From Devosia psychrophila (lineage in GTDB: Bacteria; Pseudomonadota; Alphaproteobacteria; Rhizobiales; Devosiaceae), in assembly GCF_000971275.1 (NCBI RefSeq), contig NZ_LAPV01000010.1, positions 1-59,572 on the forward strand: 59,572 nt of DNA, in the 5' to 3' direction. The position numbers and the translations under genes are program-made. How positions within the stretch are numbered: position 1 is the first letter of the stretch; each line of letters starts with the position of its first letter. This document shows positions 48,632 through 57,906 of this stretch, in pieces. A model generated the notes under the pieces. The model searched no databases and was not told the origin of the DNA. It was given only the letters and a program-made list of their open reading frames with translations.

Positions 48632-49666
48632 CTAAGCCGAAAACTGCAGGCTCACCCGCGTGCCGATGCCTTCGGTGCGGTAGGCTACGGTGGCGCCGAG
48701 GCCGCTGGCCATTGCTTTGACGATGCGGCTGCCGAGGCCGGTTCCCTGCACTTTGCCGGTGCCGTCCCAGCCGATGCCGTCGTCTTCGACGGCGAGGTCG
48801 ATCAGTTCGCCTTCGCCGCGCCGCATCGAGATGCGAACATCACCGTGGCCGAGATCGGCATAGGCGTATTTTATGGCATTGGTCACCAGTTCGGTGACGA
48901 TGACGCCGATCGAGGCGGCCTTTTCGGTCGGGATGGCAATGTTTTCGGCCGTCACCAGGATGCGGGAGTCGTTGCCGGTCGCCTTCATCGTGGTTTCGAG
49001 TTCGGCGGCGAGGCTTTGGAGGTAGTCACCGATCTGCACCGAGCGCACGTCGTCGCTGGTGTAGAGGTGGCGGTGCACACCGGCGATGGCCTGGATGCGG
49101 GCCTGGGTTTCCGCGAGAGCCTGCTTTGCGTCATCGTTGCTGACCGCATTGGCCTGCAAGCCGACCAGCGCGGCGACCATGGCGAGGCTGTTGGCGACAC
49201 GATGATTGACCTCGCCCAGCAGGATTTCGGCGCGTTCGCGGGCTTGGCGCATTTCCAGTTCGGCGGTGGCCTTGGAGCGCGTCAGGTTGATCAATTCCAG
49301 CGCGTTGGTGATGGCGCTGCTGAGCAGTTCGAGGAAATCGGCATCGACGGTCTTGAGCACGTAGTCGGCAGCGCCCGCCTTCAGCGCCGCGATGGCCACC
49401 GCGGTCTCGACCGTACCGGTGACGTAGACCACGGCGGGCTTGTCGACCAGGTCTTCCATCTGCGCTAGCACGTCGAGGCCGGTACCGCCGGGCAGATAGT
49501 GGTCAAGCCCGACAACGTCTATTCCGCCCTGGCTAATGCGCTCAAGGCCTGCTTCGGCCGTTGCCGCAAGCTCTACCGCATAGCCGCGCCGCTCCAGTGC
49601 CTTCTGCACGAGCCGTGCAAGGCCTGGATCGTCGTCGATGTAGAGCACGCGTGGCGGCTGGGTCAT
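48632..49666 (-). CDS. Receiver domain fused to HisKA_2-type histidine kinase
   Basis: This 344-residue hybrid has a receiver domain (1-120; LYIDDDPG, LDHYLPGGTG, phospho-Asp in the latter) and a C-terminal kinase of the HisKA_2 / HWE-like class (LGEVNHRVANSLAMVAALVGLQA, phospho-His in NHR) with an N-box VTELVTNAIKYA and DDGIGWDG. Such kinases often feed the alphaproteobacterial general stress response. It is the last gene of a three-gene set with the two upstream two-component genes (gap to the response regulator only two bases). Confidence 0.92.
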   Translation of the reverse strand: MTQPPRVLYIDDDPGLARLVQKALERRGYAVELAATAEAGLERISQGGIDVVGLDHYLPGGTGLDVLAQMEDLVDKPAVVYVTGTVETAVAIAALKAGAADYVLKTVDADFLELLSSAITNALELINLTRSKATAELEMRQARERAEILLGEVNHRVANSLAMVAALVGLQANAVSNDDAKQALAETQARIQAIAGVHRHLYTSDDVRSVQIGDYLQSLAAELETTMKATGNDSRILVTAENIAIPTEKAASIGVIVTELVTNAIKYAYADLGHGDVRISMRRGEGELIDLAVEDDGIGWDGTGKVQGTGLGSRIVKAMASGLGATVAYRTEGIGTRVSLQFSA

Positions 49667-49668
49667 AA

Positions 49669-50115
49669 TCAGTTGGTTTCCGGAACCTGCATCACCGCAA
49701 AGAACAATCCGAGCTGGCGGATAGCGTTGGCGAAGCCATCATAGTCCACTGGCTTGGTGATATAGACATTGGCGCCAAGGTCGTAGCAGCGCTGGATTTC
49801 GCGCTGGTCGTCAGTGGTGGTCAACACGACGACGGGCGAGCGCTTGGTATGCTCGTTGCCTTTGACCTTTTCGAGGATATCGACACCGGTCATGTCGGGC
49901 AGGTTGAGGTCGAGCAGCACCAGCAGTTGGCGGCCCTTGTTGGCCGAGCCGGTGCCATCGGGGCCCATCAGGAAGGCCAGCGCGTCCGTGCCGTTGGTGA
50001 ACGGGATGATTTGGTTGGATACACCGGCGCGGCGGATGTTTTTCTCGATAAGGCGGGCGTGGCCCTCGTCGTCCTCGATCATGATGATGGTGACTGGCTT
50101 ACCGTCGTTGCTCAT
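49669..50115 (-). CDS. Rcp1-like single-domain response regulator
   Basis: This 148-residue receiver domain has the acidic pocket IEDDEGHARL, phospho-Asp in LLDLNLPDMTG, and VVLTTTDDQREI and YITKPVDYDGF. The insertion after the Lys/Asn-rich part matches the Rcp1 family, which partners CHASE or phytochrome kinases. It overlaps the upstream kinase by four bases (ATGA). It has no output domain, so it acts through protein contacts, perhaps with the downstream hybrid kinase. Confidence 0.92.
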   Translation of the reverse strand: MSNDGKPVTIIMIEDDEGHARLIEKNIRRAGVSNQIIPFTNGTDALAFLMGPDGTGSANKGRQLLVLLDLNLPDMTGVDILEKVKGNEHTKRSPVVVLTTTDDQREIQRCYDLGANVYITKPVDYDGFANAIRQLGLFFAVMQVPETN

Positions 50116-51605
50116 GCGGACTGGCTCCCGATAAAGCTGCGCAGGTCGCGCGGCAGGATGATGATGAAAGTGGTGCCGACGCCCAGTTCTGAGCGCAGGG
50201 TGATGTCGCCGCCCAGGCTCCGCACCATGGTGCGGACATGGGCGAGGCCGATTCCTTCGCCGGGCTGGGTCTGGGTGCCGGCGCGGCGGAACAGTTCGAA
50301 GACGCGTTCGTGGTCGGCGGCAGCGATGCCGCGGCCATTGTCCTCGACCTCGATCTCGATGCGATTGCCCGGTGCCGGCTTGGCGCGCACGGCAAGTTCC
50401 AACGGACGGCCGAGCTGCTGATATTTTATGGCATTGTCGAGCAAGTTTCCGAGCACCTGTTCGAGCGACAGTTTATCGGTCACGATGCGTGGCACGTGCA
50501 CCTCGACAGTCGCCGCGCCGCCGTTTTCGACGATCTGGTGCTGAACGGTCGTGACGGTTGCCTCGGCCATTTCGGCCAGGTTGAGTGCTTCCGGCTTGAG
50601 CTGGCGGCGGCCTTCGCGGGAAATCTTGAGGATGGCGTTGATCAGGCTGTCCATCTTGCGGGTGGCGGCGCGGATGAAGGTGATGGCCTCGGGCAGGTCT
50701 TCAGTGGCTGCCAGCTTGGCATCGGTGAACTTGGGATCGCCGTCATCGTGTCGATCGGCCATGTAGCCCGAAAGCTCAGCGACGCTGGTTTCCAGCTCGC
50801 TGGTAAAGCCCATGATGTTGACCAGGGGCGCCCGCAGGTCGTGCGTCACGATATAGGCGAAGCGCTGGATTTCCTCGTTGGCGCGGCCAAGGTCGGAGGT
50901 GCGCTCTTTGACCCGAACCTCAAGGCCGGAATTTGCCTCTTCCACGGCGCGGCGGGCAGCGGCCAGCTCGCGAGTATAGACCAATACGGTCCAGACAGAG
51001 CCGCCCACCACGGCGAGGATGATGAAGGCGCCGATGATGGTCACCCAGCGTAGGGCAACCGTGCCGTTGCGCTGGTATTCCAGACCCTCGACGGTACGGG
51101 CATCGGCCGCTTCGATTATGGCGGTGAACATGGTGCGCAGGGCATTCATGTCGTCTTTGCCCCGGTCGGTGCGGACGATTTCCATCGCCTGGTCGAGGCG
51201 GCCGGCGCGGGCGAGCTGTATGGTTTCGGCGAGCTCCGCGAGCTTGCTGTCACTATTGGCGCGCACCATGGCGGCGACACCGTCGGCCTCGGGGTAGGGA
51301 GCCAGCACCTGATCGAGCCTGTCAAGGAACTCCGGCAGGGTGGGAACGGCCGCTTCGTAAGGCGCCAGATAGCTGTCTTCCCCGGTCAGCAGATAGCCAC
51401 GCTGGCCGGTTTCGGCATCCTGCAGGGCGTTGCGCACACCGACGGCTACAGCCCGCGCGACGCGGGCACTGGTGGTTTCGTTGAACCAGTAATAGTTGTT
51501 TTCCACCAGCCAGATGGTGGTGCCAACAATGCTGGCCAGCGCAAAAAAGGCCACGGTCAGCAACAGCGTGGTTGAACGCACAAATACATTGGTCGAAATC
51601 GGCAT
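50112..51605 (-). CDS. CHASE3-domain sensor histidine kinase
   Basis: This 497-residue kinase has a transmembrane segment (about 10-33), a periplasmic CHASE3 domain (about 35-185; ALQDAETGQRGYLLTGEDSYLAPYE), a second transmembrane helix (about 188-210), a coiled coil (about 215-250), HisKA with ARIVTHDLRAPLVN-type H box (reads AYIVTHDLRAPLVNIMG), then an N-box LLDNAIKYQ and G-boxes GRGIAAAD and GEGIGLAHV. The ATG at 51605 has GGGAA upstream. It is first in the operon with the Rcp1-like regulator and the hybrid kinase. The ligand is unknown. Confidence 0.93.
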   Translation of the reverse strand: MPISTNVFVRSTTLLLTVAFFALASIVGTTIWLVENNYYWFNETTSARVARAVAVGVRNALQDAETGQRGYLLTGEDSYLAPYEAAVPTLPEFLDRLDQVLAPYPEADGVAAMVRANSDSKLAELAETIQLARAGRLDQAMEIVRTDRGKDDMNALRTMFTAIIEAADARTVEGLEYQRNGTVALRWVTIIGAFIILAVVGGSVWTVLVYTRELAAARRAVEEANSGLEVRVKERTSDLGRANEEIQRFAYIVTHDLRAPLVNIMGFTSELETSVAELSGYMADRHDDGDPKFTDAKLAATEDLPEAITFIRAATRKMDSLINAILKISREGRRQLKPEALNLAEMAEATVTTVQHQIVENGGAATVEVHVPRIVTDKLSLEQVLGNLLDNAIKYQQLGRPLELAVRAKPAPGNRIEIEVEDNGRGIAAADHERVFELFRRAGTQTQPGEGIGLAHVRTMVRSLGGDITLRSELGVGTTFIIILPRDLRSFIGSQSA

Positions 51606-51823
51606 TAACGGTTCCCGGCACGCGTCGCCATGTTCATGGCGCAAAGGCAAAGTGCGGGCAATATCGAAAAGCAATCCAGCTACGGATTTCGGCGATTAGT
51701 GGGCATATGGGCGTGAAAATCGGCCACGCCAACCGCATGGGAAACAGAATCTTAAACGTCCTTGGTCAAAGTACGAGTATGTTTACGAACCGGCTTCCCG
51801 GCGGTAGTGGAGTAGCGGCATCT

Positions 51824-52825
51824 ATGGGCAAGCGTTTCATGCCCGAAACCAGCCAGGACAACGGCCCCCATGTTCCTGTCCTGCTGGACGAGGTTCTGGC
51901 GGCGCTGTCTCCGCTTGAAGGCAAGCGCATCGTCGATGGCACCTTTGGTGCCGGCGGCTATTCGCGTGCCCTGCTGGAAGCTGGCGCCCTCGTCGTTGCC
52001 ATTGACCGTGACCCAAGCGTCAAGCCCTTTGCCGATGCCCTGATGGCCGAGTTCGAAGGTCGCCTGATCTTTGTGCCTGGCACGTTTTCCGAACTCGATA
52101 CCCTTGCGTCCGAGCATGGCCCCATAGATGGCGTGGTGTTGGATATCGGCGTGTCGTCAATGCAGCTCGACCAGGCCGAGCGCGGCTTTTCCTTCATGCG
52201 CGAAGGCCCGCTCGACATGCGGATGAGCGGGCAGGGCGAGAGCGCTGCCGATTTGGTCAATACGCTCGATGCCGAGCCGCTGGCCAACCTGCTCTATGCC
52301 TTTGGCGAAGAGCGTAAGTCGCGCCGCATTGCCCAGTTCATCGTGGCTGCGCGCGAGACCGCGCCGATCCAAACCACGTTGGAGCTTGCGAAAACCGTCG
52401 AGAAGGCCATTGGCCGCAAGCCGGGCGATGCCCATCCGGCGACCCGGACGTTCCAGGCGCTGCGTATTGCGGTCAATGCCGAGTTCGAGCAGCTGGTCGA
52501 AGCGCTGTTCGCCTCCGAACGCTTGCTCACCGAGGGTGGCAAGCTGGTCGTCGTGACCTTCCATTCACTGGAAGACCGCATCGTCAAGCGCTTCTTTGAT
52601 CCCGACAAGGGTGGTCCGGCGCAGTCGCGGCACTTGCCGCAGGTGCAAACCGAAGCCCGGCGATGGGTCGAGGTGGCAAAGGCACGCAAGGCCGGAGAAT
52701 CCGAGCTGGGCCGCAATTCGCGGGCGCGCTCGGCAATTTTGCGGACTGCCACTCGTTCCGACGCAGTGCAGCGTCCCGTCAGTCTTGACGGTCTCAGCGT
52801 CCCACAGATCCGGGGCGCCGAATGA
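51824..52825 (+). CDS. rsmH: 16S rRNA (cytosine-1402-N4)-methyltransferase
   Basis: This 333-residue RsmH (MraW) methylates C1402 of 16S rRNA. Motifs are PHVPVLLDEVLAAL, DGTFGAGGYSRALL (SAM binding), LDIGVSSMQLDQAERGFSF, GPLDMRM and VVVTFHSLEDRIVK. The ATG at 51824 is chosen by homology-like context; GGAG lies 11 bases upstream. It opens the division/cell-wall cluster and overlaps ftsL by four bases. mraZ, usually in front, is absent here. Confidence 0.96.
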   Translation: MGKRFMPETSQDNGPHVPVLLDEVLAALSPLEGKRIVDGTFGAGGYSRALLEAGALVVAIDRDPSVKPFADALMAEFEGRLIFVPGTFSELDTLASEHGPIDGVVLDIGVSSMQLDQAERGFSFMREGPLDMRMSGQGESAADLVNTLDAEPLANLLYAFGEERKSRRIAQFIVAARETAPIQTTLELAKTVEKAIGRKPGDAHPATRTFQALRIAVNAEFEQLVEALFASERLLTEGGKLVVVTFHSLEDRIVKRFFDPDKGGPAQSRHLPQVQTEARRWVEVAKARKAGESELGRNSRARSAILRTATRSDAVQRPVSLDGLSVPQIRGAE

Positions 52826-53211
52826 TCCGCAACTTCAATATCTTCCTGATTTTTACCAGCGTGTTTGTACTGTCGAGCGTTTATGGGCTCAAGTTCTCCA
52901 TCGAGAACACCGCCAGCGAGCGCACAGAGCTGATCGCCCAGATCGACAGCCAGGAGGGCGAGCTGTCCATTCTGAAGGCCGATGAGGCCGTGCTGAGCCA
53001 GCCGGGCCATATTGGCCCCATCGTGGCGCGCCACGAGTTGGCGCTGGCCATTTCACCGGTCAAGCAGGAGCAGTTCGGTGCTTTCGCCGACCTGCCGATG
53101 CGTCCCGTGCAGCAGCAGCCCAATAGCTCCGCAATGAACTCGCTGTTTCAAGCGCTGGAAGCCGGTGTCGATCCGATCGACGCCATCCTCGAACTGGAAG
53201 GGATCGAATAA
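52822..53211 (+). CDS. ftsL: Cell division protein FtsL
   Basis: This 129-residue bitopic protein has one transmembrane helix (about 6-24, NIFLIFTSVFVLSSVYGL) and a periplasmic coiled-coil (about 28-60, with ASERTELIAQIDSQEGELSI). FtsL forms the FtsQLB divisome complex. Identification is by position between rsmH and ftsI and by shape, since sequences are poorly conserved. Start ATGA overlaps the rsmH stop. Confidence 0.88.
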   Translation: MIRNFNIFLIFTSVFVLSSVYGLKFSIENTASERTELIAQIDSQEGELSILKADEAVLSQPGHIGPIVARHELALAISPVKQEQFGAFADLPMRPVQQQPNSSAMNSLFQALEAGVDPIDAILELEGIE

Positions 53212-54950
53212 TGGCCGTCGCAGACGAATTCGCGCCAACCATTTCCCTCGAGGGCGCCCGCAAGGCGCGCGGCAACCTGACCCAGGCACGCATCCGCTGG
53301 ATGGTGCTGGCCATGGTACTGGGCTTTGGCCTCGTCGGCGCGCGCCTCGTGCAGCTCGGCATGGTCGAGACAGACTCCACCATCGAGGGGCAGGCGCGCG
53401 ATGTCATCACCGCGACGCGGCCGCCGATCCTTGATCGCAATGGCCTCGAAATGGCGGTCGATATCCGGGTGCCATCGCTATTCGCCGAACCGCGCCGCAT
53501 CATCGATGTGGAAGAAGCAGTCAAAAAGCTGCGCACGGTGCTGCCGGACCTGGATGAGAAGTGGCTGCGGGCCCGGCTGACCGGCGACAAGGGCTTTGTG
53601 TGGGTGCAGCGCGAGCTATCGCCTGCCATTCAGGACAAGGTGATGCGGCTGGGTATTCCCGGCGTCGACTTCATCACCGAATCCAAGCGCTTCTATCCTG
53701 GCATGAGTGAAGCCAGCCATATCCTGGGCTCGACCAATATCGATAACCAGGGCATTGCCGGTATCGAACGGCACATGGACAGCGAAGACGTCGCCCTGCT
53801 GCAGGACCTCGGTCTGGCGCGCGGCAATGCGCTGGCACCGGTCGAGCTCAGCGTCGACATGCGCGTGCAGCACATCATGCACGAGCAGTTGATGGACGCG
53901 ATGACTCGCTACAAGGCCATTGCCGCTGCGGGCGTGATGATGGACATTCATACCGGCGAAATCATTGCCTTGGCTTCGGTGCCGGACTTCGATCCGAACG
54001 ATCCCAAGTCAGCCCTGGTCAAGGACAGCTTCAACCGCATCACCGCCGGCATTTTCGAGCCTGGCTCGATCTTCAAGACCGTGACAATGGCTGGTGCAAT
54101 CGACGCGGGCGCAGTGCGGCTGACTGATCAGTTCGATGCCCGCTTCGGCGTTCGCTTCGGCCGTTTCACCATCGACGATTTCCACGGCAAGCACCGCATC
54201 CTGAGCCTGCCGGAAGTCTATAAATACTCTTCCAACGTCGGCACCATCCGCGTCATGCAGGCGCTTGGCAAGGACAACTACCGCGCCTTCCTCAGCACCA
54301 TGGGTTTCGATGCCCGCGTGCCGTTCGAACTGCCGGAAATGCGCCTGCCGACCGTGCCCAAGAATTTTTCCGAAGTGGGTGCGGCGACGGCGTCGTTCGG
54401 TCATGGCCTATCGGTATCGCCGCTGCACATGGTCACGGCCTATTCGGCCTTCGTCAACGGCGGCAATTACATCGCCCCGACGCTGTACAAGCGAACGGTG
54501 GCCGAGGCCGAACCGCTATATCGTCGCGTCGTCCAGCCTTCGACCAGCGAAGCCATTCGCTATCTGATGCGCCTCAACGCGATCGGTTCGGGCGGCTCTG
54601 GCTCGCAGATGAACAAGCTGGCGCTGGGCTTCCGCGTCGGTGGCAAGACCGGCACCGCCGAAAAGGTGGTCGATGGCCGCTATTCTTCTAGCAAGGTCAC
54701 CAACTTTTTCGGTTCGGCTTTCCCTCTGGATAACCCTCGCTATGCAATGATCATCATGATCGACGAGCCCAAGGCGGAAAGCGCGCAGACCGGCACCACG
54801 GCCGGCTGGAACGCCGGTACCGTTACCGGTCGCATAGTGCAGCGGGTGGCGCCGATGCTCGGCATTGCGCCCGATTTTTCGCCTCTTATCGACGATAGCC
54901 TCGTACCTGCTTCGCTTCGCAACGGCCCGCCCGGCTCACAATTTAACTGA
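53211..54950 (+). CDS. ftsI: Septal peptidoglycan transpeptidase (PBP3)
   Basis: This 579-residue class B penicillin-binding protein has a cytoplasmic tail, a transmembrane helix (about 30-48), a pedestal domain, and the transpeptidase with SxxK (EPGSIFK, Ser286), SxN (SSN, 340-342) and KTG(T) (479-482). The start overlaps the ftsL stop by one base (TAATG). It crosslinks septal peptidoglycan with FtsW, which is not in the window. Confidence 0.97.
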   Translation: MAVADEFAPTISLEGARKARGNLTQARIRWMVLAMVLGFGLVGARLVQLGMVETDSTIEGQARDVITATRPPILDRNGLEMAVDIRVPSLFAEPRRIIDVEEAVKKLRTVLPDLDEKWLRARLTGDKGFVWVQRELSPAIQDKVMRLGIPGVDFITESKRFYPGMSEASHILGSTNIDNQGIAGIERHMDSEDVALLQDLGLARGNALAPVELSVDMRVQHIMHEQLMDAMTRYKAIAAAGVMMDIHTGEIIALASVPDFDPNDPKSALVKDSFNRITAGIFEPGSIFKTVTMAGAIDAGAVRLTDQFDARFGVRFGRFTIDDFHGKHRILSLPEVYKYSSNVGTIRVMQALGKDNYRAFLSTMGFDARVPFELPEMRLPTVPKNFSEVGAATASFGHGLSVSPLHMVTAYSAFVNGGNYIAPTLYKRTVAEAEPLYRRVVQPSTSEAIRYLMRLNAIGSGGSGSQMNKLALGFRVGGKTGTAEKVVDGRYSSSKVTNFFGSAFPLDNPRYAMIIMIDEPKAESAQTGTTAGWNAGTVTGRIVQRVAPMLGIAPDFSPLIDDSLVPASLRNGPPGSQFN

Positions 54951-54969
54951 TCCAGAAGGATTTGCCCCC

Positions 54970-56412
54970 GTGTCACTCAGCGTCACACAACTGCTCGAAG
55001 GCTCCGGTGCCCGCCCCAAAAAGGGATTGGGTGCGGTTTTTGGCCTCAATTCCGACAGCCGCCGGATCGAGCCGGGGGATATTTTTTTTGCCCTGCCGGG
55101 CCATAGCGTTCATGGCAACCAGTTCGTGTCCGACGCGGTCAAGCGCGGCGCCCTGGCGGTGATCACCGATGTTGCTCCCGTCGGCGATCCGGGCGTTCCC
55201 GTGGTCGTGGTCAAGGATGTGCGCGCGGCCTATGCCCGTGCCGCGTCCCGCATTTTCGAGCCGCAGCCCGAAATCACCGTTGCAGTGACTGGCACCAACG
55301 GCAAGACTTCGGTCGCATCCTTCGTGCGCCAGATCTGGAGCTATGCCGGCGTACCCGGCGCCAGCATCGGCACGCTCGGCGTCGACACCGCGACCCGCCA
55401 TATCGACGGCAGCCTGACCACCCCGGATTCGCGCACGCTGCATCAGACGATGCGGGCGCTGAAGGCCCAGGGCATCGACTATGTGGCGCTCGAAGCGTCG
55501 AGCCATGGTCTTGACCAGCGCCGGCTCGATGGGCTGCATTTCGAGGCGGTCGCCTTCACCAACCTCAGCCGCGACCATCTCGATTATCACGCCGACATGG
55601 ACGAATACCGCAACGCGAAGCTGCGCCTGTTCACCGACCTGTTGGTCGATGGCGGCGCGGCGGTGGTCAATGTCGATGACCCGGAATACGAGCCCTTCAT
55701 GTTCGCGGCGCTGGGCGCCAGCGCGACGCTGCTGACGGTGGGCCGCGAAGGCGCCTATATCGAAGTGCTGTCGGTAAAGCCCGAGGGCTACGGCCAGCGC
55801 GTCGAAGTGCGTCACGTTGGCGAAAAACTCAGTTTTCACCTGCCGCTGACCGGCGAATTTCAGGTCAGCAACGCCATCGTTGCCGCTGCCCTCGCTATGT
55901 CGAGTGGCGTGGACAAGGCGCAGGCATTCCCGGCGCTGAGCGAACTGGTCGGCGCCAAGGGCCGACTGGAACTGGTGGCCGAGCATAACGGCGCGGCGAT
56001 CTTCATCGATTATTCCCACAAACCCGTCGCGCTCGAATCGGCGCTTGCCTCGCTTCGGCCATATGCCAAGGGGAAGCTGCGAGTCGTGTTCGGGGCGGGC
56101 GGCGATCGGGACAAGGGCAAACGACCGATGATGGGCGAAGTCGCCCAGCGTCTGGCCGACGATCTCATCGTCACCGACGACAATCCCCGTACCGAGGATG
56201 CTGCGACGATCCGCAAGGAGATTCTGGCTGCCACCAAGGGCGCCAAGGAGATCGGCGACCGCAAGGAAGCTATCGTTTCGGCAGTCAAGTCACTGCAGCC
56301 GGGTGATGTCTTGCTGGTTGCCGGCAAGGGCCACGAGGACTACCAGATCGTCGGAACGACGAAGCACCATTTCTCCGACCATGAGGTCGTGGCGGAGGCT
56401 ATCAAGGGGTAA
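54970..56412 (+). CDS. murE: UDP-MurNAc-tripeptide synthetase
   Basis: This 480-residue Mur ligase adds meso-diaminopimelate to UDP-MurNAc-L-Ala-D-Glu. Motifs: ATP loop TGTNGKTS, DSRTLHQ, EASSHGLDQRR, NLSRDHLDYH, and DNPRTEDAATIRKEI, the Arg of which marks meso-DAP specificity. The GTG start at 54970 has AGAAGGA nine bases upstream; the longer frame overlaps ftsI. It is 19 bases after ftsI. Confidence 0.97.
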   Translation: MSLSVTQLLEGSGARPKKGLGAVFGLNSDSRRIEPGDIFFALPGHSVHGNQFVSDAVKRGALAVITDVAPVGDPGVPVVVVKDVRAAYARAASRIFEPQPEITVAVTGTNGKTSVASFVRQIWSYAGVPGASIGTLGVDTATRHIDGSLTTPDSRTLHQTMRALKAQGIDYVALEASSHGLDQRRLDGLHFEAVAFTNLSRDHLDYHADMDEYRNAKLRLFTDLLVDGGAAVVNVDDPEYEPFMFAALGASATLLTVGREGAYIEVLSVKPEGYGQRVEVRHVGEKLSFHLPLTGEFQVSNAIVAAALAMSSGVDKAQAFPALSELVGAKGRLELVAEHNGAAIFIDYSHKPVALESALASLRPYAKGKLRVVFGAGGDRDKGKRPMMGEVAQRLADDLIVTDDNPRTEDAATIRKEILAATKGAKEIGDRKEAIVSAVKSLQPGDVLLVAGKGHEDYQIVGTTKHHFSDHEVVAEAIKG

Positions 56413-56487
56413 GATTTTGTGCGATTGGCAAACTCGATCTGACACCTCTTCCATAGGGAGAGTTGGCGCAAGCGGCGGCATTCCGTC

Positions 56488-57879
56488 ATGACCCAGCCCC
56501 TGTACACGATCGACGCCATCCTCGCGGCCACGGGCGGCACGAGCGCGCTCGATCCAGCTACCCCAATCAATTCCATCACCATCGACTCGCGCGAGATCGG
56601 GCCTGACGCGCTGTTTGTCGCCATCAAGGGTGACCGCTTCGACGGGCATGACTTCGTCGAGACGGCACTGAACAATGGCGCCGTTGCAGCGCTGGTCAAC
56701 CGTGGTCACGGCGACCGGCGTGTGGTGGTTTCAGATGCATTGGAAGGCCTGCGTGCCATCGGGCGGGCGGCGCGGGACCGTAGCCGGGCCATCGTGGTCG
56801 GCGTTACCGGCAGCGTTGGCAAGACCACCACCAAGGAAGCTATCCGCGTGGTGTTCGAGGCGGCGGGCGAAACCCACGCTTCGATCAAAAGCTTCAATAA
56901 TCACTGGGGCGTGCCGCTGATGCTGGCGCGGTTTCCGGAGCGGGCGCAGTTCGGCGTGTTCGAGATGGGCATGAGCGCGCCCGACGAAATCCGGCCGCTG
57001 GCGCAATTGGTGCGGCCGCATATTGCCGTCATCACCACCATCGCGCCGGCCCATCTGGAGAGCTTCGGCTCGCTCGATGGTATCGCCCGCGCCAAGGCCG
57101 AAATCTTCGCCGGGCTCGAGCCGGGCGGCACGGCGGTGCTCAATGCCGATCATCAACAGCTCGCTGTCCTGCTCGACGAGGCAAGTGCGGCCGGCGTTGG
57201 CCGGATTGTCACCTACGGCGAAGCGTCTGGGGCCGATTGGCGAATTCTCAATATCGAAATCGCCGCCGACAAGTACTTTGCGACCATCGACCACGACGGC
57301 GAGCGCCATGCATTGGTGTTGAATGTTCCAGGACGGCACATGGTCGCCAATGCCACGGCGGCTTTGGCCGTCAGCTATCTTGCTGGCATCGAGTCGGACG
57401 TGGCGTTGCGGGCGCTGGCTGGCTTTGGCGCACAGGCGGGCAGGGGGCAACGCCTGCGTCTAGGGTCCGGCGACAGAGTGCTGCTGCTGACCGATGAAAG
57501 CTACAATGCCAACACGGCTTCGATGAATGCCGCGTTGGAGGTGTTTGCTGCCCAGACCGCGCCGGGCGGCCGCAAGGTGGTCATCCTGGGCGACATGCTG
57601 GAACTGGGCGAACAGTCGGCGAGCCTCCATGCCAGCCTCGCTCCGGCGGTGACGGCGACGGGCGCCGACCGCATCTATCTGATCGGGCCGGGCATGGCGG
57701 CGCTCGCTGACGCAGTCGGCGCCGGCCGTGTTGCCGCACACACACAGACGGCCGCAGAGATGGCGGAGATCGTGCTCAACGATCTTGCCTATGGCGACGC
57801 AGTTATGGTCAAAGGGTCCAACGGCGTGGGCCTGGCGGGAATTGTCGACAAAATCCGCAACCAGTTCGGCAATAACTGA
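56488..57879 (+). CDS. murF: UDP-MurNAc-pentapeptide synthetase
   Basis: This 463-residue Mur ligase adds D-Ala-D-Ala. Motifs: DSREIGPDALFVAIKGDRFDGHDF in the N-domain, ATP loop VTGSVGKTTTKEAI, FNNHWGVPLMLAR, EMGMSAPDEIRPL and the C-domain LTDESYNANTASMNAAL. It follows murE by 75 bases and precedes mraY by 27. Confidence 0.97.
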   Translation: MTQPLYTIDAILAATGGTSALDPATPINSITIDSREIGPDALFVAIKGDRFDGHDFVETALNNGAVAALVNRGHGDRRVVVSDALEGLRAIGRAARDRSRAIVVGVTGSVGKTTTKEAIRVVFEAAGETHASIKSFNNHWGVPLMLARFPERAQFGVFEMGMSAPDEIRPLAQLVRPHIAVITTIAPAHLESFGSLDGIARAKAEIFAGLEPGGTAVLNADHQQLAVLLDEASAAGVGRIVTYGEASGADWRILNIEIAADKYFATIDHDGERHALVLNVPGRHMVANATAALAVSYLAGIESDVALRALAGFGAQAGRGQRLRLGSGDRVLLLTDESYNANTASMNAALEVFAAQTAPGGRKVVILGDMLELGEQSASLHASLAPAVTATGADRIYLIGPGMAALADAVGAGRVAAHTQTAAEMAEIVLNDLAYGDAVMVKGSNGVGLAGIVDKIRNQFGNN

Positions 57880-57906
57880 CCCCACCCAACGAGGACGCTT
57901 CGCTTC

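Noticed and set aside
54865..54969. Longer murE start inside ftsI
   Set aside because: The GTG at 54970 has a good ribosome site and matches usual MurE starts; the extension is ftsI read in another frame.
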